A DNA stretch of 55,040 nt from Deltaproteobacteria bacterium (GTDB taxonomy: Bacteria; Desulfobacterota; Desulfuromonadia; Geobacterales; Geobacteraceae), in assembly GCA_009668975.1 (NCBI GenBank), contig SBEG01000027.1:1-55040 (forward strand), in the 5' to 3' direction. Made by a program: the position numbers and the translations under genes. A model generated the notes under the pieces. That model saw only the letters and a program-made list of their open reading frames with translations. It searched no databases and was not told where the DNA came from. Positions 1-8,823 of the stretch are shown in pieces; the stretch's first letter is position 1, and each line of letters starts with the position of its first letter.

Positions 1-2
1 TG

Positions 3-38
3 AAAGAGCCCGCAGCCTGAAAAGGTTGCGGGCTCTTT
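3..38. terminator. Strong hairpin terminator
   Basis: A 15-bp stem (positions 3-17 with 24-38, one G-T pair) closes a six-base TGAAAA loop. The 3' arm ends in TTT and is followed by GCTTTGG. It has the form of a rho-independent terminator. The A-rich 5' arm and T-rich 3' arm make it potentially bidirectional, probably ending a gene left of the window. Confidence 0.75.
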
Positions 39-379
39 GCTTTGGCCTTCAAAGTAACTATTCAGCCATACAGATATAGCTGCAACTCAACTACCGCCAC
101 CCGAACTTCCGGTAATATTTGACCTGAGGCGCCAAGGCGGAAGAAGGCGGTTATGAACAGGACTCGTTATCTGCTGAAAATTTCTTTGTCCATTAAGCTG
201 ATATCACTAGAAGTTGTTGATATTACAGGATGTGCTCGTAACATGCTGTAATTACTGACATGTTTTGTTGCACAAAAAAGGGGCAATATGTAATTTCCCC
301 TGTAATAATTATCACTTCCCCGCAGGGTACACCGAGTTATCCACAGTCAATCCACAGGTTTTACCGAGCCTGTTAAACT
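39..379. other. Non-coding gap downstream of dinB
   Basis: I see no convincing gene here. The stretch from about 170 to 310 is AT-rich. A perfect DnaA-box-like 9-mer TTATCCACA lies at 337-345 and a degenerate one (CAATCCACA) at 348-356. A short open frame from 265 has no good ribosome site and runs into the end of dinB on the opposite strand, so I do not call it. Confidence 0.5.
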
Positions 380-1618
380 CTATCCCACATCAACGCAGCG
401 GATACCGTCCGGCCGCCAGGCTGGTGAAATTACGAAGGAGCCTTTCTTCCCCGGACTTGCAAGCAACGCCCCGAAGGTAACGGTGAAGTCTCCGTAGCGG
501 TTGTTTACTTCATCCATGGCTTGGGTTGCGAAGACCTTCATTTTTTCCTCAAGGAACAACGGCAGCTGTACTTTCCGATGGCGGAGGTTCGTAAGGCGTA
601 CGCCGAGCAACCTGACCGGCTGCTCCAGGTGGACGGTATCCAGAATGCGCACGGCCGCCCGGTAGATGTCATCACTGAGGCTGATGTAGTCGCCCTGACT
701 CTGCTGTTTGCCGAAACTCGTGTCAAAATCCGCATAGCGGACGTAGAGGCTGACCGTCTTGCCGGTTACCCCGTAGCGCCGCGCCCTCCTCCCGACCATC
801 TCCGACAGCTGGAGCAGATATCTCAGAATCTCTTCACGTGTATCGATGTCCCGTTCGAGGGTCATGCTGTGGCCCACCGATTTCACTGGCTCGGCGTCTT
901 CTGCTGACAGCACCGGGGAGTCGTCGAGCCCTTTTCCCATTCGCTGCAGGTATTCGCCGACGATGCCGAATTTTTTCTTCAGGATTGCCACCGGAAAGCG
1001 ACCCAGTTCCCCGCAGGTGGTGATGCCGAGCAGCCTTAGGTGACGTCCCATGCGTTTGCCCACGCCGCAGAGATCCGTGATGGGAAGCTTTTCCAGCACC
1101 CTGCTGATTTCTTCAGCCTTGATTATCGTCAGGCCGTCCGGCTTTCGCATGTCGCTGGCCAGTTTCGCCAGGAGTTTGTTGGGGGCGATGCCGATGGAGC
1201 AGGTAATGCCGAAGCGGTTGCGTATCCGAGCCTTCAGGCGGTAGGCGATATTTTCCGCGGAGCCGAAGAGGCGGAGACAACCGGTCACGTCCATGAACGC
1301 TTCATCAATGGAGAACACCTCAACCAGCGGCGTGTAGTCGAGCATCATCTTCATGATTTCAGAGGAAGTGTGGGTATACCTGCGGTTGTTGCCGACGACC
1401 AGGATCAGTTCGGGACAGCAGCGTTTTGCCTCCCAGACGGCCATGCCGGTTTTGACACCGCATTTTCGTGCCTCATAGGATGAGGTGGTGATGACGGTGC
1501 GATGGGCCGAGCCGATGACGGCAATAGGCTTGCCCCGCAGCGCCGGGTTTATGGCCTGCTCCACCGAGGCGAAGAAGGCGTTCATATCTATGTGGAGGAT
1601 CGTTCTGTTCGCTGTCAT
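380..1618 (-). CDS. dinB: DNA polymerase IV (Y-family translesion polymerase)
   Basis: A 412-residue Y-family polymerase that copies past damaged template bases during the SOS response. The N-terminal motif DMNAFFASVEQA holds the first metal-binding aspartate. The palm motif SIDEAFMDVTG carries the second catalytic Asp-Glu pair. Thumb and little-finger regions follow to a normal length for the family. The frame stays open upstream to 1729, but the ATG at 1618 begins the conserved sequence (MTANRTILHIDMN). It also overlaps the stop of the preceding 81-residue gene by four bases (ATGA), which implies translational coupling. It is the last gene of a lexA-led transcription unit and should be LexA-controlled. 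Confidence 0.93.
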   Translation of the reverse strand: MTANRTILHIDMNAFFASVEQAINPALRGKPIAVIGSAHRTVITTSSYEARKCGVKTGMAVWEAKRCCPELILVVGNNRRYTHTSSEIMKMMLDYTPLVEVFSIDEAFMDVTGCLRLFGSAENIAYRLKARIRNRFGITCSIGIAPNKLLAKLASDMRKPDGLTIIKAEEISRVLEKLPITDLCGVGKRMGRHLRLLGITTCGELGRFPVAILKKKFGIVGEYLQRMGKGLDDSPVLSAEDAEPVKSVGHSMTLERDIDTREEILRYLLQLSEMVGRRARRYGVTGKTVSLYVRYADFDTSFGKQQSQGDYISLSDDIYRAAVRILDTVHLEQPVRLLGVRLTNLRHRKVQLPLFLEEKMKVFATQAMDEVNNRYGDFTVTFGALLASPGKKGSFVISPAWRPDGIRCVDVG

Positions 1619-1860
1619 GATGTTTCGATGCCATACAGTGTCCAACTCTGGTTCTTCGTGTCGTAGACAAGCTCGTAGAGTGCCTGACCGTCGGCTACGG
1701 CAAAGTGGAGGAGGAGGTTTTCCCCGCATTTTTCTCGCCAGGAGTAGGTAGTTTCAATAATGGTATGTTTTTTTCGCTGCCAGTCGAACCACACCGGCCG
1801 GATGGTCCGGCCGGGAGTGAAGACCGCCGCGACCCGAATCGGCTCCCGAATCCGTTCCAT
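1615..1860 (-). CDS. Small protein between lexA and dinB
   Basis: An 81-residue protein of unknown function. It begins three bases after the lexA stop and its own stop overlaps the dinB start by four bases, so the three genes are almost certainly one operon. The sequence is rich in Trp, Tyr and Arg (motifs RPVWFDWQRKK and SWREKCGENLLLHF) and reads like a compact beta-rich domain with no signal peptide or membrane segment. Small proteins of this look, sometimes annotated DUF6504-like, accompany translesion polymerase genes in other bacteria. I recall this association but cannot verify it here. An accessory role in mutagenic repair is inferred from position only. Confidence 0.75.
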   Translation of the reverse strand: MERIREPIRVAAVFTPGRTIRPVWFDWQRKKHTIIETTYSWREKCGENLLLHFAVADGQALYELVYDTKNQSWTLYGIETS

Positions 1861-1863
1861 GTC

Positions 1864-2484
1864 TCACTCCAGAGGGCGGTAGATGCCCACCACCTTGCCG
1901 ACGATGGTTACCTCTCCCTCGCCCTCCCGGACAATGATGTCGTCGTAGTTGGGGTTGGAGGCTGCCAGCCGGATCTTGTGCCGTTCGCGGAAGAAGCGTT
2001 TCAGGGTCGCCTGGCCGTCGATCAGGGCCACGACGATGTCGCGGTTGTCCGCAGTGGGTTGGGGCCGGATCAGCGCCAGGTCCCCCTCCAGAATGGAGGC
2101 CCCGACCATGGAGTCTCCCCGCACCCGGAGAAAAAAGGCTGCACCGGAAGGCAGGCGGGCGCTGTCGATGGCAAAGTAGCCCTCGATATCTTCCATGGCC
2201 GGCTGGGGGAGTCCGGCACGAACGCTTCCGACGATCGGCAGGGAGGTGGCTCGGGCGGGCTGGCCGGACAGGACGATGCCCCGGGAGCTGCCGGAGCTCT
2301 TGGCTAGGTAGCCCTTTTTTCCCAGGGCCTGCAGGTGGCGCATGACGCCGAGGGTGCCGTTTATTCCCAGGTGGCCGGCGATCTCCCGCTGGGTCGGCGG
2401 ATAGCCGCGGCTCTCGATGAACTCGCTGATGAATGTCAGTACCTGCTGTTGCCGGGGTGTCAATTCTTCCATGGCTTTCCTCAT
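1864..2484 (-). CDS. lexA: LexA repressor
   Basis: A 206-residue SOS repressor and self-cleaving serine protease. Residues 7-70 form the winged-helix DNA-binding domain (TPRQQQVLTFISEF, then GYPPTQREIAGHLG). The autocleavage bond is Ala90-Gly91 in VRAGLPQP. Ser125 (GDSM) and Lys162 (ATLKRF) form the catalytic dyad. The frame is open to 2541, but the ATG at 2484 fits the family N-terminus and leaves the operator at 2524-2539 outside the gene. An ATG at 2472 is a second possibility. RecA filaments trigger its cleavage, which would relieve repression of itself, the 81-residue gene and dinB. Confidence 0.93.
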   Translation of the reverse strand: MRKAMEELTPRQQQVLTFISEFIESRGYPPTQREIAGHLGINGTLGVMRHLQALGKKGYLAKSSGSSRGIVLSGQPARATSLPIVGSVRAGLPQPAMEDIEGYFAIDSARLPSGAAFFLRVRGDSMVGASILEGDLALIRPQPTADNRDIVVALIDGQATLKRFFRERHKIRLAASNPNYDDIIVREGEGEVTIVGKVVGIYRPLE

Positions 2485-2523
2485 AGTGTCCTGTGCTGTT
2501 CGTGTGCCGCAGGGATACGGTGC

Positions 2524-2539
2524 GTTGTCAAATGACAAC
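2524..2539. promoter_or_regulatory. LexA-type operator dyad
   Basis: A perfect 16-bp palindrome, GTTGTCA-AA-TGACAAC, sits 40 bases upstream of the chosen lexA start. A perfect dyad in this place is most simply the autoregulatory LexA operator. It does not match the E. coli CTG-N10-CAG box, which is expected because LexA recognition sequences differ between deltaproteobacteria and Gammaproteobacteria. No second copy was found in the window, including in front of recA. Confidence 0.7.
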
Positions 2540-2541
2540 AT

Positions 2542-2794
2542 ACCAGCGGATGATGGTCATGTCAAGGGGGCACGAACAGCGCTTACCGGATGACGCTCCG
2601 GAGAGGCGGTAGGGTACTGTTTACGCTGTTGACAGGACGGAAAAGAAGTGCAATAACAATCCCTGATTTTGATTGTTTTCTAATGTTGTCAGAGCTTCTT
2701 GCTGGTGCATGGGGAGCGTTGCACGCTGCGGCTGCCGTGAGTCCACGCTGCAACTTCCTGATTTTTTTATCATCGGGTTCCGGGAGAAACTGTA
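2542..2794. other. Intergenic region between lexA and the PLD-like gene
   Basis: This is the divergent promoter region of lexA (minus) and the phospholipase D-like gene (plus). A half-site TGTTGTCA near 2683-2690 resembles one arm of the LexA dyad. I see no gene and no confident promoter. Confidence 0.4.
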
Positions 2795-4294
2795 ATGCGC
2801 ATCTACCCCTGCTTCATCCCCTGTATTCTGATCATTTTCATGGCCGTGCCGCTCCGGGCAACAGAGTGTCCGCCGCCGTCAGCAGTCCAGCCACTTCCGC
2901 AACTGGCCCGGGGCATTATCGACGGTCATGGGGGAAAGTCCGGGGTCTACGTTCTGGAAAAGGGCGAGGAGTCGCTGCTGGCACGGGCCTGGCTGGCCGA
3001 TCACGCCCAGACCAGCATCGATATCCAGTACTTCATCTGGAGTAGCGACAACGTCGGCATCCTGGCCAGCGAGGCCCTGCTGCGGGCCGCCGAGAGAGGG
3101 GTCAAGGTGCGGATCCTGGTTGACGACCTGCTAATTGATGCACCGCCTGATGCCCTCCTGGCCCTGACCCTGCACCCGAACATCGATATCCGTATCTACA
3201 ATCCGAAGATCACCGTCGGCACTTCCACGGTCAAACGGATCAGCAACGTGGTGACTGCCCTGCGGGCCGTCAACCAGAGGATGCACGACAAAACCGCTCT
3301 GTTTGACGGCCTGGTGGGGATCGTCGGCGGCCGCAACATGGCGGACGAATATTACGACTACGATCACCGCTACAATTTCCGTGACCGGGACGCCTTGGTC
3401 ATGGGGCCGGCGGTGACCCGGATGGGGGAGAGTTTCGGCCGCTTCTGGGAAAGTCCCCTGGCGGTGCCCGTGGAAAAGCTGCTGGCAAAGAAACTGAAAA
3501 AAATTACCCCGGCACGGATGAACGCCATCTACGCGGATCTTCGTGCCTATGCCGAAAAACCGGAGAATTTTGCCCCCGAGGTGCGGGAGGCGCTGCGGAA
3601 CCTGCCGATGAAGTTTGACGGTCTGCTGCGGGGGATGGTCTGGGATGAGGTCCGTTTCCTCAGTGACCTGCCGGGCAAGAATGACGGACAGGCCGGGCTC
3701 TCCGGCGGCGGGCTGACCACAACGGAGTTGACGGCGGTTCTGCGGAGGGCGAAGAAAAAGGTCGTCATCCAGTCTCCCTACCTGATCATGCCTGACGGGG
3801 GGCTCGAGTTGTTCCGGCAGCTGGTGCGACAGGGAGTGGAGGTGCGCATCTCCACCAATTCGCTGGCCTCCACCGACAACCTGATGGCCTTCAGCGGCTA
3901 CCGGAAACAGCGCCGCAGCATCCTGAAAAGCGGCATCAAGGTCTATGAATACAAGCCCGAACCGGCCATCAGGACTGAACTGATGGAACGCTATCCGAAA
4001 CTGGCGAAGGAAACCCCGGTTTTTGCCATTCATGCCAAAAGCATGGTGATCGACGGTGAGACGCTGTTCATCGGCACCTTCAATCTCGACCCCCGCTCCG
4101 CCAACCTCAATACCGAGGTGGGGATACTGGTCAGAAATCCGCGGCTTGCCGCACAGGTGGAGCGGAATATGGAGCGGGATATGCTGCCGGAGAACAGCTG
4201 GGATGCCGCCGAAAATCCCGACCGCTTTGCCCCTGCCGCCAAGCGCCGCAAGGTCGAAGTGCTGAAGGTTCTGCCATTGAAGCCGCTGTTGTAG
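2795..4294 (+). CDS. Secreted phospholipase D-like / cardiolipin synthase-like protein
   Basis: A 499-residue protein of the phospholipase D superfamily with two catalytic half-sites. The first is HDKTALFDG near residue 166, the second HAKSMVIDG near residue 413. Both fit the HxKxxxxD pattern and are followed by GG/GT-N motifs (GGRNMADE and GTFNLDPRSANLNTE). An N-terminal hydrophobic segment ending at about residue 23 reads as a signal peptide, so it probably acts in the periplasm. The two-HKD layout matches cardiolipin synthases and related transphosphatidylases, but the substrate cannot be fixed from sequence. A secreted amidase-like gene follows 87 bases downstream in the same direction. 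Confidence 0.87.
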   Translation: MRIYPCFIPCILIIFMAVPLRATECPPPSAVQPLPQLARGIIDGHGGKSGVYVLEKGEESLLARAWLADHAQTSIDIQYFIWSSDNVGILASEALLRAAERGVKVRILVDDLLIDAPPDALLALTLHPNIDIRIYNPKITVGTSTVKRISNVVTALRAVNQRMHDKTALFDGLVGIVGGRNMADEYYDYDHRYNFRDRDALVMGPAVTRMGESFGRFWESPLAVPVEKLLAKKLKKITPARMNAIYADLRAYAEKPENFAPEVREALRNLPMKFDGLLRGMVWDEVRFLSDLPGKNDGQAGLSGGGLTTTELTAVLRRAKKKVVIQSPYLIMPDGGLELFRQLVRQGVEVRISTNSLASTDNLMAFSGYRKQRRSILKSGIKVYEYKPEPAIRTELMERYPKLAKETPVFAIHAKSMVIDGETLFIGTFNLDPRSANLNTEVGILVRNPRLAAQVERNMERDMLPENSWDAAENPDRFAPAAKRRKVEVLKVLPLKPLL

Positions 4295-4327
4295 CGCCAA
4301 CATGGACTACTCTTACTTTAATGTCCA

Positions 4328-4360
4328 CCCTGCCGACCAGAGGCTGTAGTTCCGGCAGGG
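4328..4360 (+). other. Intercistronic hairpin
   Basis: CCCTGCCG (4328-4335) pairs perfectly with CGGCAGGG (4353-4360) across a 17-base loop. It lies between the PLD-like gene and the papain-fold gene. There is no T-run, so it is more likely an attenuating or stabilising RNA stem than a full terminator. Confidence 0.5.
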
Positions 4361-4381
4361 AACTCTCTGAAGGAGACGTAC

Positions 4382-5941
4382 GTGGGAAAAAAGCCAAGGC
4401 TGCTCATCGCCGCCGCATCTCTCCTGATGGTTGTCCTCACCAGTCTGCCACTGAATGCTGCCCCTTTGTCGCCGGTAGCGAAGGCCTGCCGGGATCTGCA
4501 GGGCAACCGGGATGCTTCCTGTCTGAAGCATCTTGCCGCCATGCGCGACAAAGACCGGGGTCTGGTCGACGAGGCGCTGGACCGGGAAATGCGCGGTTTC
4601 CTGCCCTTGGCGGAGCGGGCTCTTGCCCTGCGGGCGGAAACCATCAAGGAGGGGGCGCGTCTCCAGAAAAAGAGAGAGCAGGGAAAACCGCTGTCAGGCG
4701 AAGACCTGGCCCTTCTCAATCGGGGGCTGGTGGAACATCTGGCCTTGAGAAAAGAATTGCTGGCCATTGCCGAATCGCACGAATGCTGGCTGGATCTGTC
4801 CGATTATGAGCTTGCCGCCCATGGGATAACGCCGGAGATTCGTCTCAAGGGCATCATGCTCTCCCTTTCCTCGGCCCTGGTTCTCTACGACAACTACCTG
4901 CTTGCTGTTTCTCTGTTCGAGGGCGACGGCAAACTGCGCCGGTTGCTCAATGAAAGCGACCCCGGTTATGCGGTCAACAGCGCGGAGCTGGCAAAGATAA
5001 CGGTGAGTTATAACTCCGTGGCCAACCGGGAGCGGGCGCGTCGGGCGATCCGCTTCTATAAGAGGGAAGTGAAGAAACAGCGGGTGATAATCGAGGCAAG
5101 CGCCGACAGTGGCTACCTCGCGAGCCTGATAGCCCAGAGTCCCTCCTATGCCATGGTCAGTGCCTGGTCTCCGTTCTACCTTATCGGCAGACAGATCGGA
5201 TTTCTGGGTGCGGTGACTGCCGATGCTCTGGCCGGGCTTGACCGGCAGAGTGTCAACCTGTTCAGCATGGTCTTCGGTAATGCGGTCGGGCTGGTTGAAA
5301 CCCGCAAGGGGAAGCTTTACGGCAGAAGTGACGTGCGCGGCAAGCTCCAGCGGACTCTCACGGCCGGGGATATCGTGCTGGAAAAAACTCCTTTCCGACT
5401 AACCGACAAGCTGATCCCGGGGTACTGGGGCCATGCGGCGGTCTGGATCGGCACGGAGAGCGAATTGAAAGAGCTGGGGATCTGGGATGACCCGATTGTG
5501 GTCCGTTACCATGATCAGATCCGGGAGGGCCGGCTGGTGGTGGAAGCGCTCCGTTCCGGGGTGGAGATGAACAAACTGGAGCAGTTCCTCAATATCGACA
5601 GCGTCGGGGTCCTGCGGAAACCGGGTTTGAGCAGGGAACTCCGGGCCAGGACCGTCATCCAGGCTCTCCGGCAGGTGGGCAAACCCTACGATTTCAACTT
5701 CGACGTGGAATCGAAGGAGCGGGTTTATTGCTCCAAACTGGTTTATCTCAGTTATGGCGGCATTGACTGGCCCACCAGGAAATCCCTCGGACGCACCACC
5801 TTCACCCCCGATGATGTCGCTGCCAAGGCGGTGCCGGGCGGAGACTTGCAGCTGGTGACCTTTTACCATGACGGCAAGCTGGTCAACGACAAGCCCCTTG
5901 AGCAGATGGTGCAACTGATGGGATTTCAGTCGGAAAAGTGA
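4382..5941 (+). CDS. Secreted permuted papain-fold amidase (YaeF/YiiX, C92-like)
   Basis: A 519-residue protein with a signal peptide (GKKPRLLIAAASLLMVVLTS) and a C-terminal permuted NlpC/P60-type domain. The candidate catalytic residues are the His of GYWGHAAVWIG (near residue 350) and the Cys of RVYCSKLVYLSYGG (near residue 449), in the order seen in the YaeF/YiiX (DUF830) family. The first 300 residues are alpha-helical and I do not recognise them. The start is a GTG preceded by AAGGAG. Members hydrolyse amide or lipid-ester bonds at the envelope, but the substrate here is unknown. Its position behind a secreted PLD-like enzyme suggests both act on envelope components. Confidence 0.82.
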   Translation: MGKKPRLLIAAASLLMVVLTSLPLNAAPLSPVAKACRDLQGNRDASCLKHLAAMRDKDRGLVDEALDREMRGFLPLAERALALRAETIKEGARLQKKREQGKPLSGEDLALLNRGLVEHLALRKELLAIAESHECWLDLSDYELAAHGITPEIRLKGIMLSLSSALVLYDNYLLAVSLFEGDGKLRRLLNESDPGYAVNSAELAKITVSYNSVANRERARRAIRFYKREVKKQRVIIEASADSGYLASLIAQSPSYAMVSAWSPFYLIGRQIGFLGAVTADALAGLDRQSVNLFSMVFGNAVGLVETRKGKLYGRSDVRGKLQRTLTAGDIVLEKTPFRLTDKLIPGYWGHAAVWIGTESELKELGIWDDPIVVRYHDQIREGRLVVEALRSGVEMNKLEQFLNIDSVGVLRKPGLSRELRARTVIQALRQVGKPYDFNFDVESKERVYCSKLVYLSYGGIDWPTRKSLGRTTFTPDDVAAKAVPGGDLQLVTFYHDGKLVNDKPLEQMVQLMGFQSEK

Positions 5942-6078
5942 GAAAAACAGAGGGGGCCGACCTTGACGTGAGACACTTTCACTCCCCGGCATCCAGTTCC
6001 CTGCGATGTCCCAGGGCTGGTACGTTATGCAGTCCCCTTTTCGCTTCCGATAGATTCCGGTTGGCCAAAGTTTCGTCC

Positions 6079-6984
6079 TCAGCAAAACCAGGGATTGTCC
6101 GGCGAATACCCCTGGAAACTGCAGCGCAGCGCCGTGGCATTTTCGGTCTCGACAATCCGGCCGATATCTAACTCGACCAACCGCTCCGCTCCGGGGAAGG
6201 CGGCAGCGCGGTCCCGGTCCCAGATGATCTTTGCGCTCCCGGAGAGCTGGAGCGTCCCGCCTTGCTCGAAGTCCGGAAACAGCAGGCCGATCTGGGGATT
6301 TTCGCAGATATTGCCCAAGGTGTTGAACATGCTGTTGCCATTGTACTCGGGCCAGATGAGAGTCTGCCTGTCAGAAACCTGGATGAATCCGGGAAAACCG
6401 CCGCGGTGAGAAGCATCGGCGCCGCTGGCAGGGTGCATACTCGCCACAAAAAAGGTATCCGCCTGCCGAATGCGCTGCTGCTGATCGGCGCTCAGGGTGT
6501 TTGCCGCAACGACTGTTCTTGCAGGTGGAGCCTCCCTGCGCCAGTGGCAACTCCGTGCCTGGATATAGCGGGGGCAATTGGCATAAACCTGGCGGGCATG
6601 GACCGAAAAGCCCGCCGGCTCCATGGTTACACTGCCATTCAGCCGCAGGCGCCGCCGGGTCGCGAAGTCGATCAGGAGCAGGCCGAGCTCGCTGCCGTCC
6701 CGAAGCGCCTCGTCCAAGGGATCCCCGGCAGCCGGCCGGGCCGCGATGCGCAGGGTTTGCTCGTTGGCGACCCGCATGAAGCCGGATTCGCCGCTCAGAA
6801 TCGAGGCCCAGCACCTGCCCTGGCTGTCGGCGGCACCGAGAACTACCAGGGGCTGACTCTGAATGAACTCAACGAAAACGTGGGCAATGACCGGATAGAT
6901 CGTCCGGCTGAGACGGGCCGCTTCTTCCCGCACGCCGACTTGCTCCTGAACCTTGAGTTCACCGGGATGGTAGATCGTTTCCAT
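6079..6984 (-). CDS. Pyridoxamine 5'-phosphate oxidase-like FMN-binding protein
   Basis: A 301-residue soluble protein of the flavin split-barrel family. Characteristic segments are QPLVVLGAADSQGRCWASIL and the later FPGFIQVSDRQTLIWPEYNG with GNICENPQIGLLFPDFEQGG, a typical FMN-barrel core. Its two similar halves suggest a duplicated split barrel. The ATG at 6984 has an AAGGAGG site eight bases upstream. Family members are flavin oxidoreductases or heme-handling proteins, and true PNPOx activity is unlikely from sequence alone. It is divergent from the GC-rich ligase gene, with 172 bases between the two starts. Confidence 0.85.
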   Translation of the reverse strand: METIYHPGELKVQEQVGVREEAARLSRTIYPVIAHVFVEFIQSQPLVVLGAADSQGRCWASILSGESGFMRVANEQTLRIAARPAAGDPLDEALRDGSELGLLLIDFATRRRLRLNGSVTMEPAGFSVHARQVYANCPRYIQARSCHWRREAPPARTVVAANTLSADQQQRIRQADTFFVASMHPASGADASHRGGFPGFIQVSDRQTLIWPEYNGNSMFNTLGNICENPQIGLLFPDFEQGGTLQLSGSAKIIWDRDRAAAFPGAERLVELDIGRIVETENATALRCSFQGYSPDNPWFC

Positions 6985-7156
6985 GGGTACGCCTCCTTTG
7001 TCATTGCGAAAAGTATATCAACCATAGAAAAAAAGGGGGCGGCTTGAGAAGAAAAATAGGGATACTTGACCTGACAGTCTACGTTCCTGTAAGCTTTTTT
7101 GCAGTTTTGCAGGCACGACCCCAAGCAACTCCGTGGACAACTCGCGGGGAGGATCA

Positions 7157-8638
7157 TTGAGCGCGACGAACGCCGCTCTGGAGCTCCTGGAGCACAATCT
7201 CCGGGACCGACCGGACAGGATCGCCTATATCTGCTCCGGCAGGGCCCACGCGTACCGCGAGCTGGGCGAGGGAGCCCGTTGTCTGGCCCGACGGCTGCGG
7301 GAGCGGGGGCTCACACCGGGGGAGCGCGTCCTCATTACTCTCCCGGACTGCTTCGCCTTTCCCGTGGCTTTTCTCGGCTGCCTCCTGTCCGGCGCCGTGG
7401 CAGTGGTGGTGAACCCGGAGTTCGATCGCGAGGCACTGGCGCAGGTCGCGAACGACGCGGGCGCGCGCCTGCGGATCTCCTTGGCGGGCAGCGCGGTGCG
7501 GTGGCCGGCAGGCTGCCTGGAGGAGATCGCTTGCGACGAAGTGGGCCCTCTGGGGTGGGCCGGCCCCGGGTTGGAGCTCTGCGACGCCTTCCAGCCAGCC
7601 GCCAGCGACCTCGCTTATGTCCTCTATACCTCCGGCTCAACGGGAGCGCCCAAGGGCGTGCCACACCGTCACCGGAGTCTCGTGCTCCCGTGCGACCTCG
7701 TCGGCAAGGCCGTGCTCGGTCTCACGGGCGAGGATGTCATCTTCTCCACGAGCAAGTGCTCCTTCGCCTACGGACTCATCAACAGCCTGGCCCTGCCGCT
7801 CCGACTCGGCGCTAGCGCCATCCTCCACCCGGGAAAGCCCGATCCGGCAACGGTTCTCGAGCTCGTCCGCCGGCACAGCCCGTCGGTGTTCTTTTCGGTC
7901 CCCACGCTCTTCGCCCAGATTCTCCGCTTGTGGCCGGAGGACCGGCAGCAGTTGCCGATGCGTCTCTGCTGCTCGGCCGGCGAGGCGCTCCCCGCGGTGC
8001 TGTTCAAGGAGTGGCAGCGGCTCACCGGCCTGGAGATCCTCGACGGCATCGGCTCTACCGAGATGGCCTACCACTTCATCTCGAACACCCCCGGACACGC
8101 GGTCGCGGGGTCGGCGGGAAGGCTGGTGCCGGGCTACCGGGCACGGCTGGTGGACGAGCGCGGCGAGGATGTCGCTCCCGGGCACGAGGGACAGCTGCTC
8201 ATTGACGGGCCCACCCGGACCCCGGGCGGCTGGAGACAGCCTGATGCTGCCACCGACGCTCCCCTCGCGACCGGTGATCTCTTCGTGGAGCGGGACGGCT
8301 TCTACTATCATCGCGGCCGGAGCGACGACATGTTCAAGTCGGCCGGCTGCTGGGTTTCACCCACTGCCGTGGAGGAGGTTCTGCGAAGCCACCCCGTGGT
8401 GGCCGAGTGCGCCGTGGTGGCCACCACGGTCGGCGCATTCAGCGTCCCGGGCGCCTTCGTCGTGCTCGGCCGCGAAGTGACCGAGTCGCCGGAGCTGATC
8501 GGAGAGCTGCGGCGGCACTGCCGGGAGCGGCTCCCGGACCACATGTGCCCGGCCCGGATCCGATTCGTGGCCGTGCTGCCGCGCACCTCCACCGGGAAGG
8601 TACAGCGGTTCAAACTGAGAGAGCGGAACATGGTGTGA
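7157..8638 (+). CDS. Acyl-CoA ligase / AMP-dependent synthetase (benzoate-CoA ligase-like)
   Basis: A 493-residue adenylate-forming enzyme that would activate a carboxylic acid with ATP and pass it to a thiol. The P-loop is YTSGSTGAPKGVPHRHRS around residues 155-170. The GIGSTEMAYHFISN segment is the adenine-binding motif, GDLFVERDGFYYHRGRSDDM the hinge, and STGKVQRFK near residue 480 holds the catalytic lysine. I chose the TTG at 7157 because GGGGAGG lies just upstream; a GTG at 7133 in the same frame has no such site. G+C is far above that of the neighbours (one sampled 60-base row is 78%), pointing to transfer. The next gene encodes an ACP-hydrolase fusion, so the ACP rather than CoA may be the acceptor. 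Confidence 0.88.
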   Translation: MSATNAALELLEHNLRDRPDRIAYICSGRAHAYRELGEGARCLARRLRERGLTPGERVLITLPDCFAFPVAFLGCLLSGAVAVVVNPEFDREALAQVANDAGARLRISLAGSAVRWPAGCLEEIACDEVGPLGWAGPGLELCDAFQPAASDLAYVLYTSGSTGAPKGVPHRHRSLVLPCDLVGKAVLGLTGEDVIFSTSKCSFAYGLINSLALPLRLGASAILHPGKPDPATVLELVRRHSPSVFFSVPTLFAQILRLWPEDRQQLPMRLCCSAGEALPAVLFKEWQRLTGLEILDGIGSTEMAYHFISNTPGHAVAGSAGRLVPGYRARLVDERGEDVAPGHEGQLLIDGPTRTPGGWRQPDAATDAPLATGDLFVERDGFYYHRGRSDDMFKSAGCWVSPTAVEEVLRSHPVVAECAVVATTVGAFSVPGAFVVLGREVTESPELIGELRRHCRERLPDHMCPARIRFVAVLPRTSTGKVQRFKLRERNMV

Positions 8639-8673
8639 AGCGCAGACAGCGTGACGCGCTCGACCGGAGCATA

Positions 8674-8807
8674 GGGCCTGTTAGGGAATACGTGTCACAA
8701 TTGATGCATCTTATTTTCAGGTCGTATTTGCCGTTTCCTCAATCGGGAACGACAAATCCAAGCCGAATCTGAGTGCCTGAATGCTACACCTATTCCGTAA
8801 CAGACCC
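8674..8807. mobile_element. MITE-like element, 134 bp, flanked by TA
   Basis: The 22-bp ends at 8674-8695 and 8786-8807 form an inverted repeat with about three mismatches (GGGCCTGTTAGGGAATA against GGGTCTGTTACGGAATA). The dinucleotide TA flanks both ends (8672-8673 and 8808-8809), the expected target duplication for IS630/mariner-type and some IS5-type elements. The interior is AT-richer than the genes around it, has no coding capacity and contains a CGTTTCC/GGGAACG hairpin. It separates the ligase from the ACP-hydrolase gene and ends 16 bases before that gene's start. Confidence 0.75.
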
Positions 8808-8823
8808 TAACCAAGGAGGGAAC

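Noticed and set aside
39..379. A replication origin
   Set aside because: Only one perfect DnaA box and one weak one are present, without dnaA, dnaN or a clear unwinding element.
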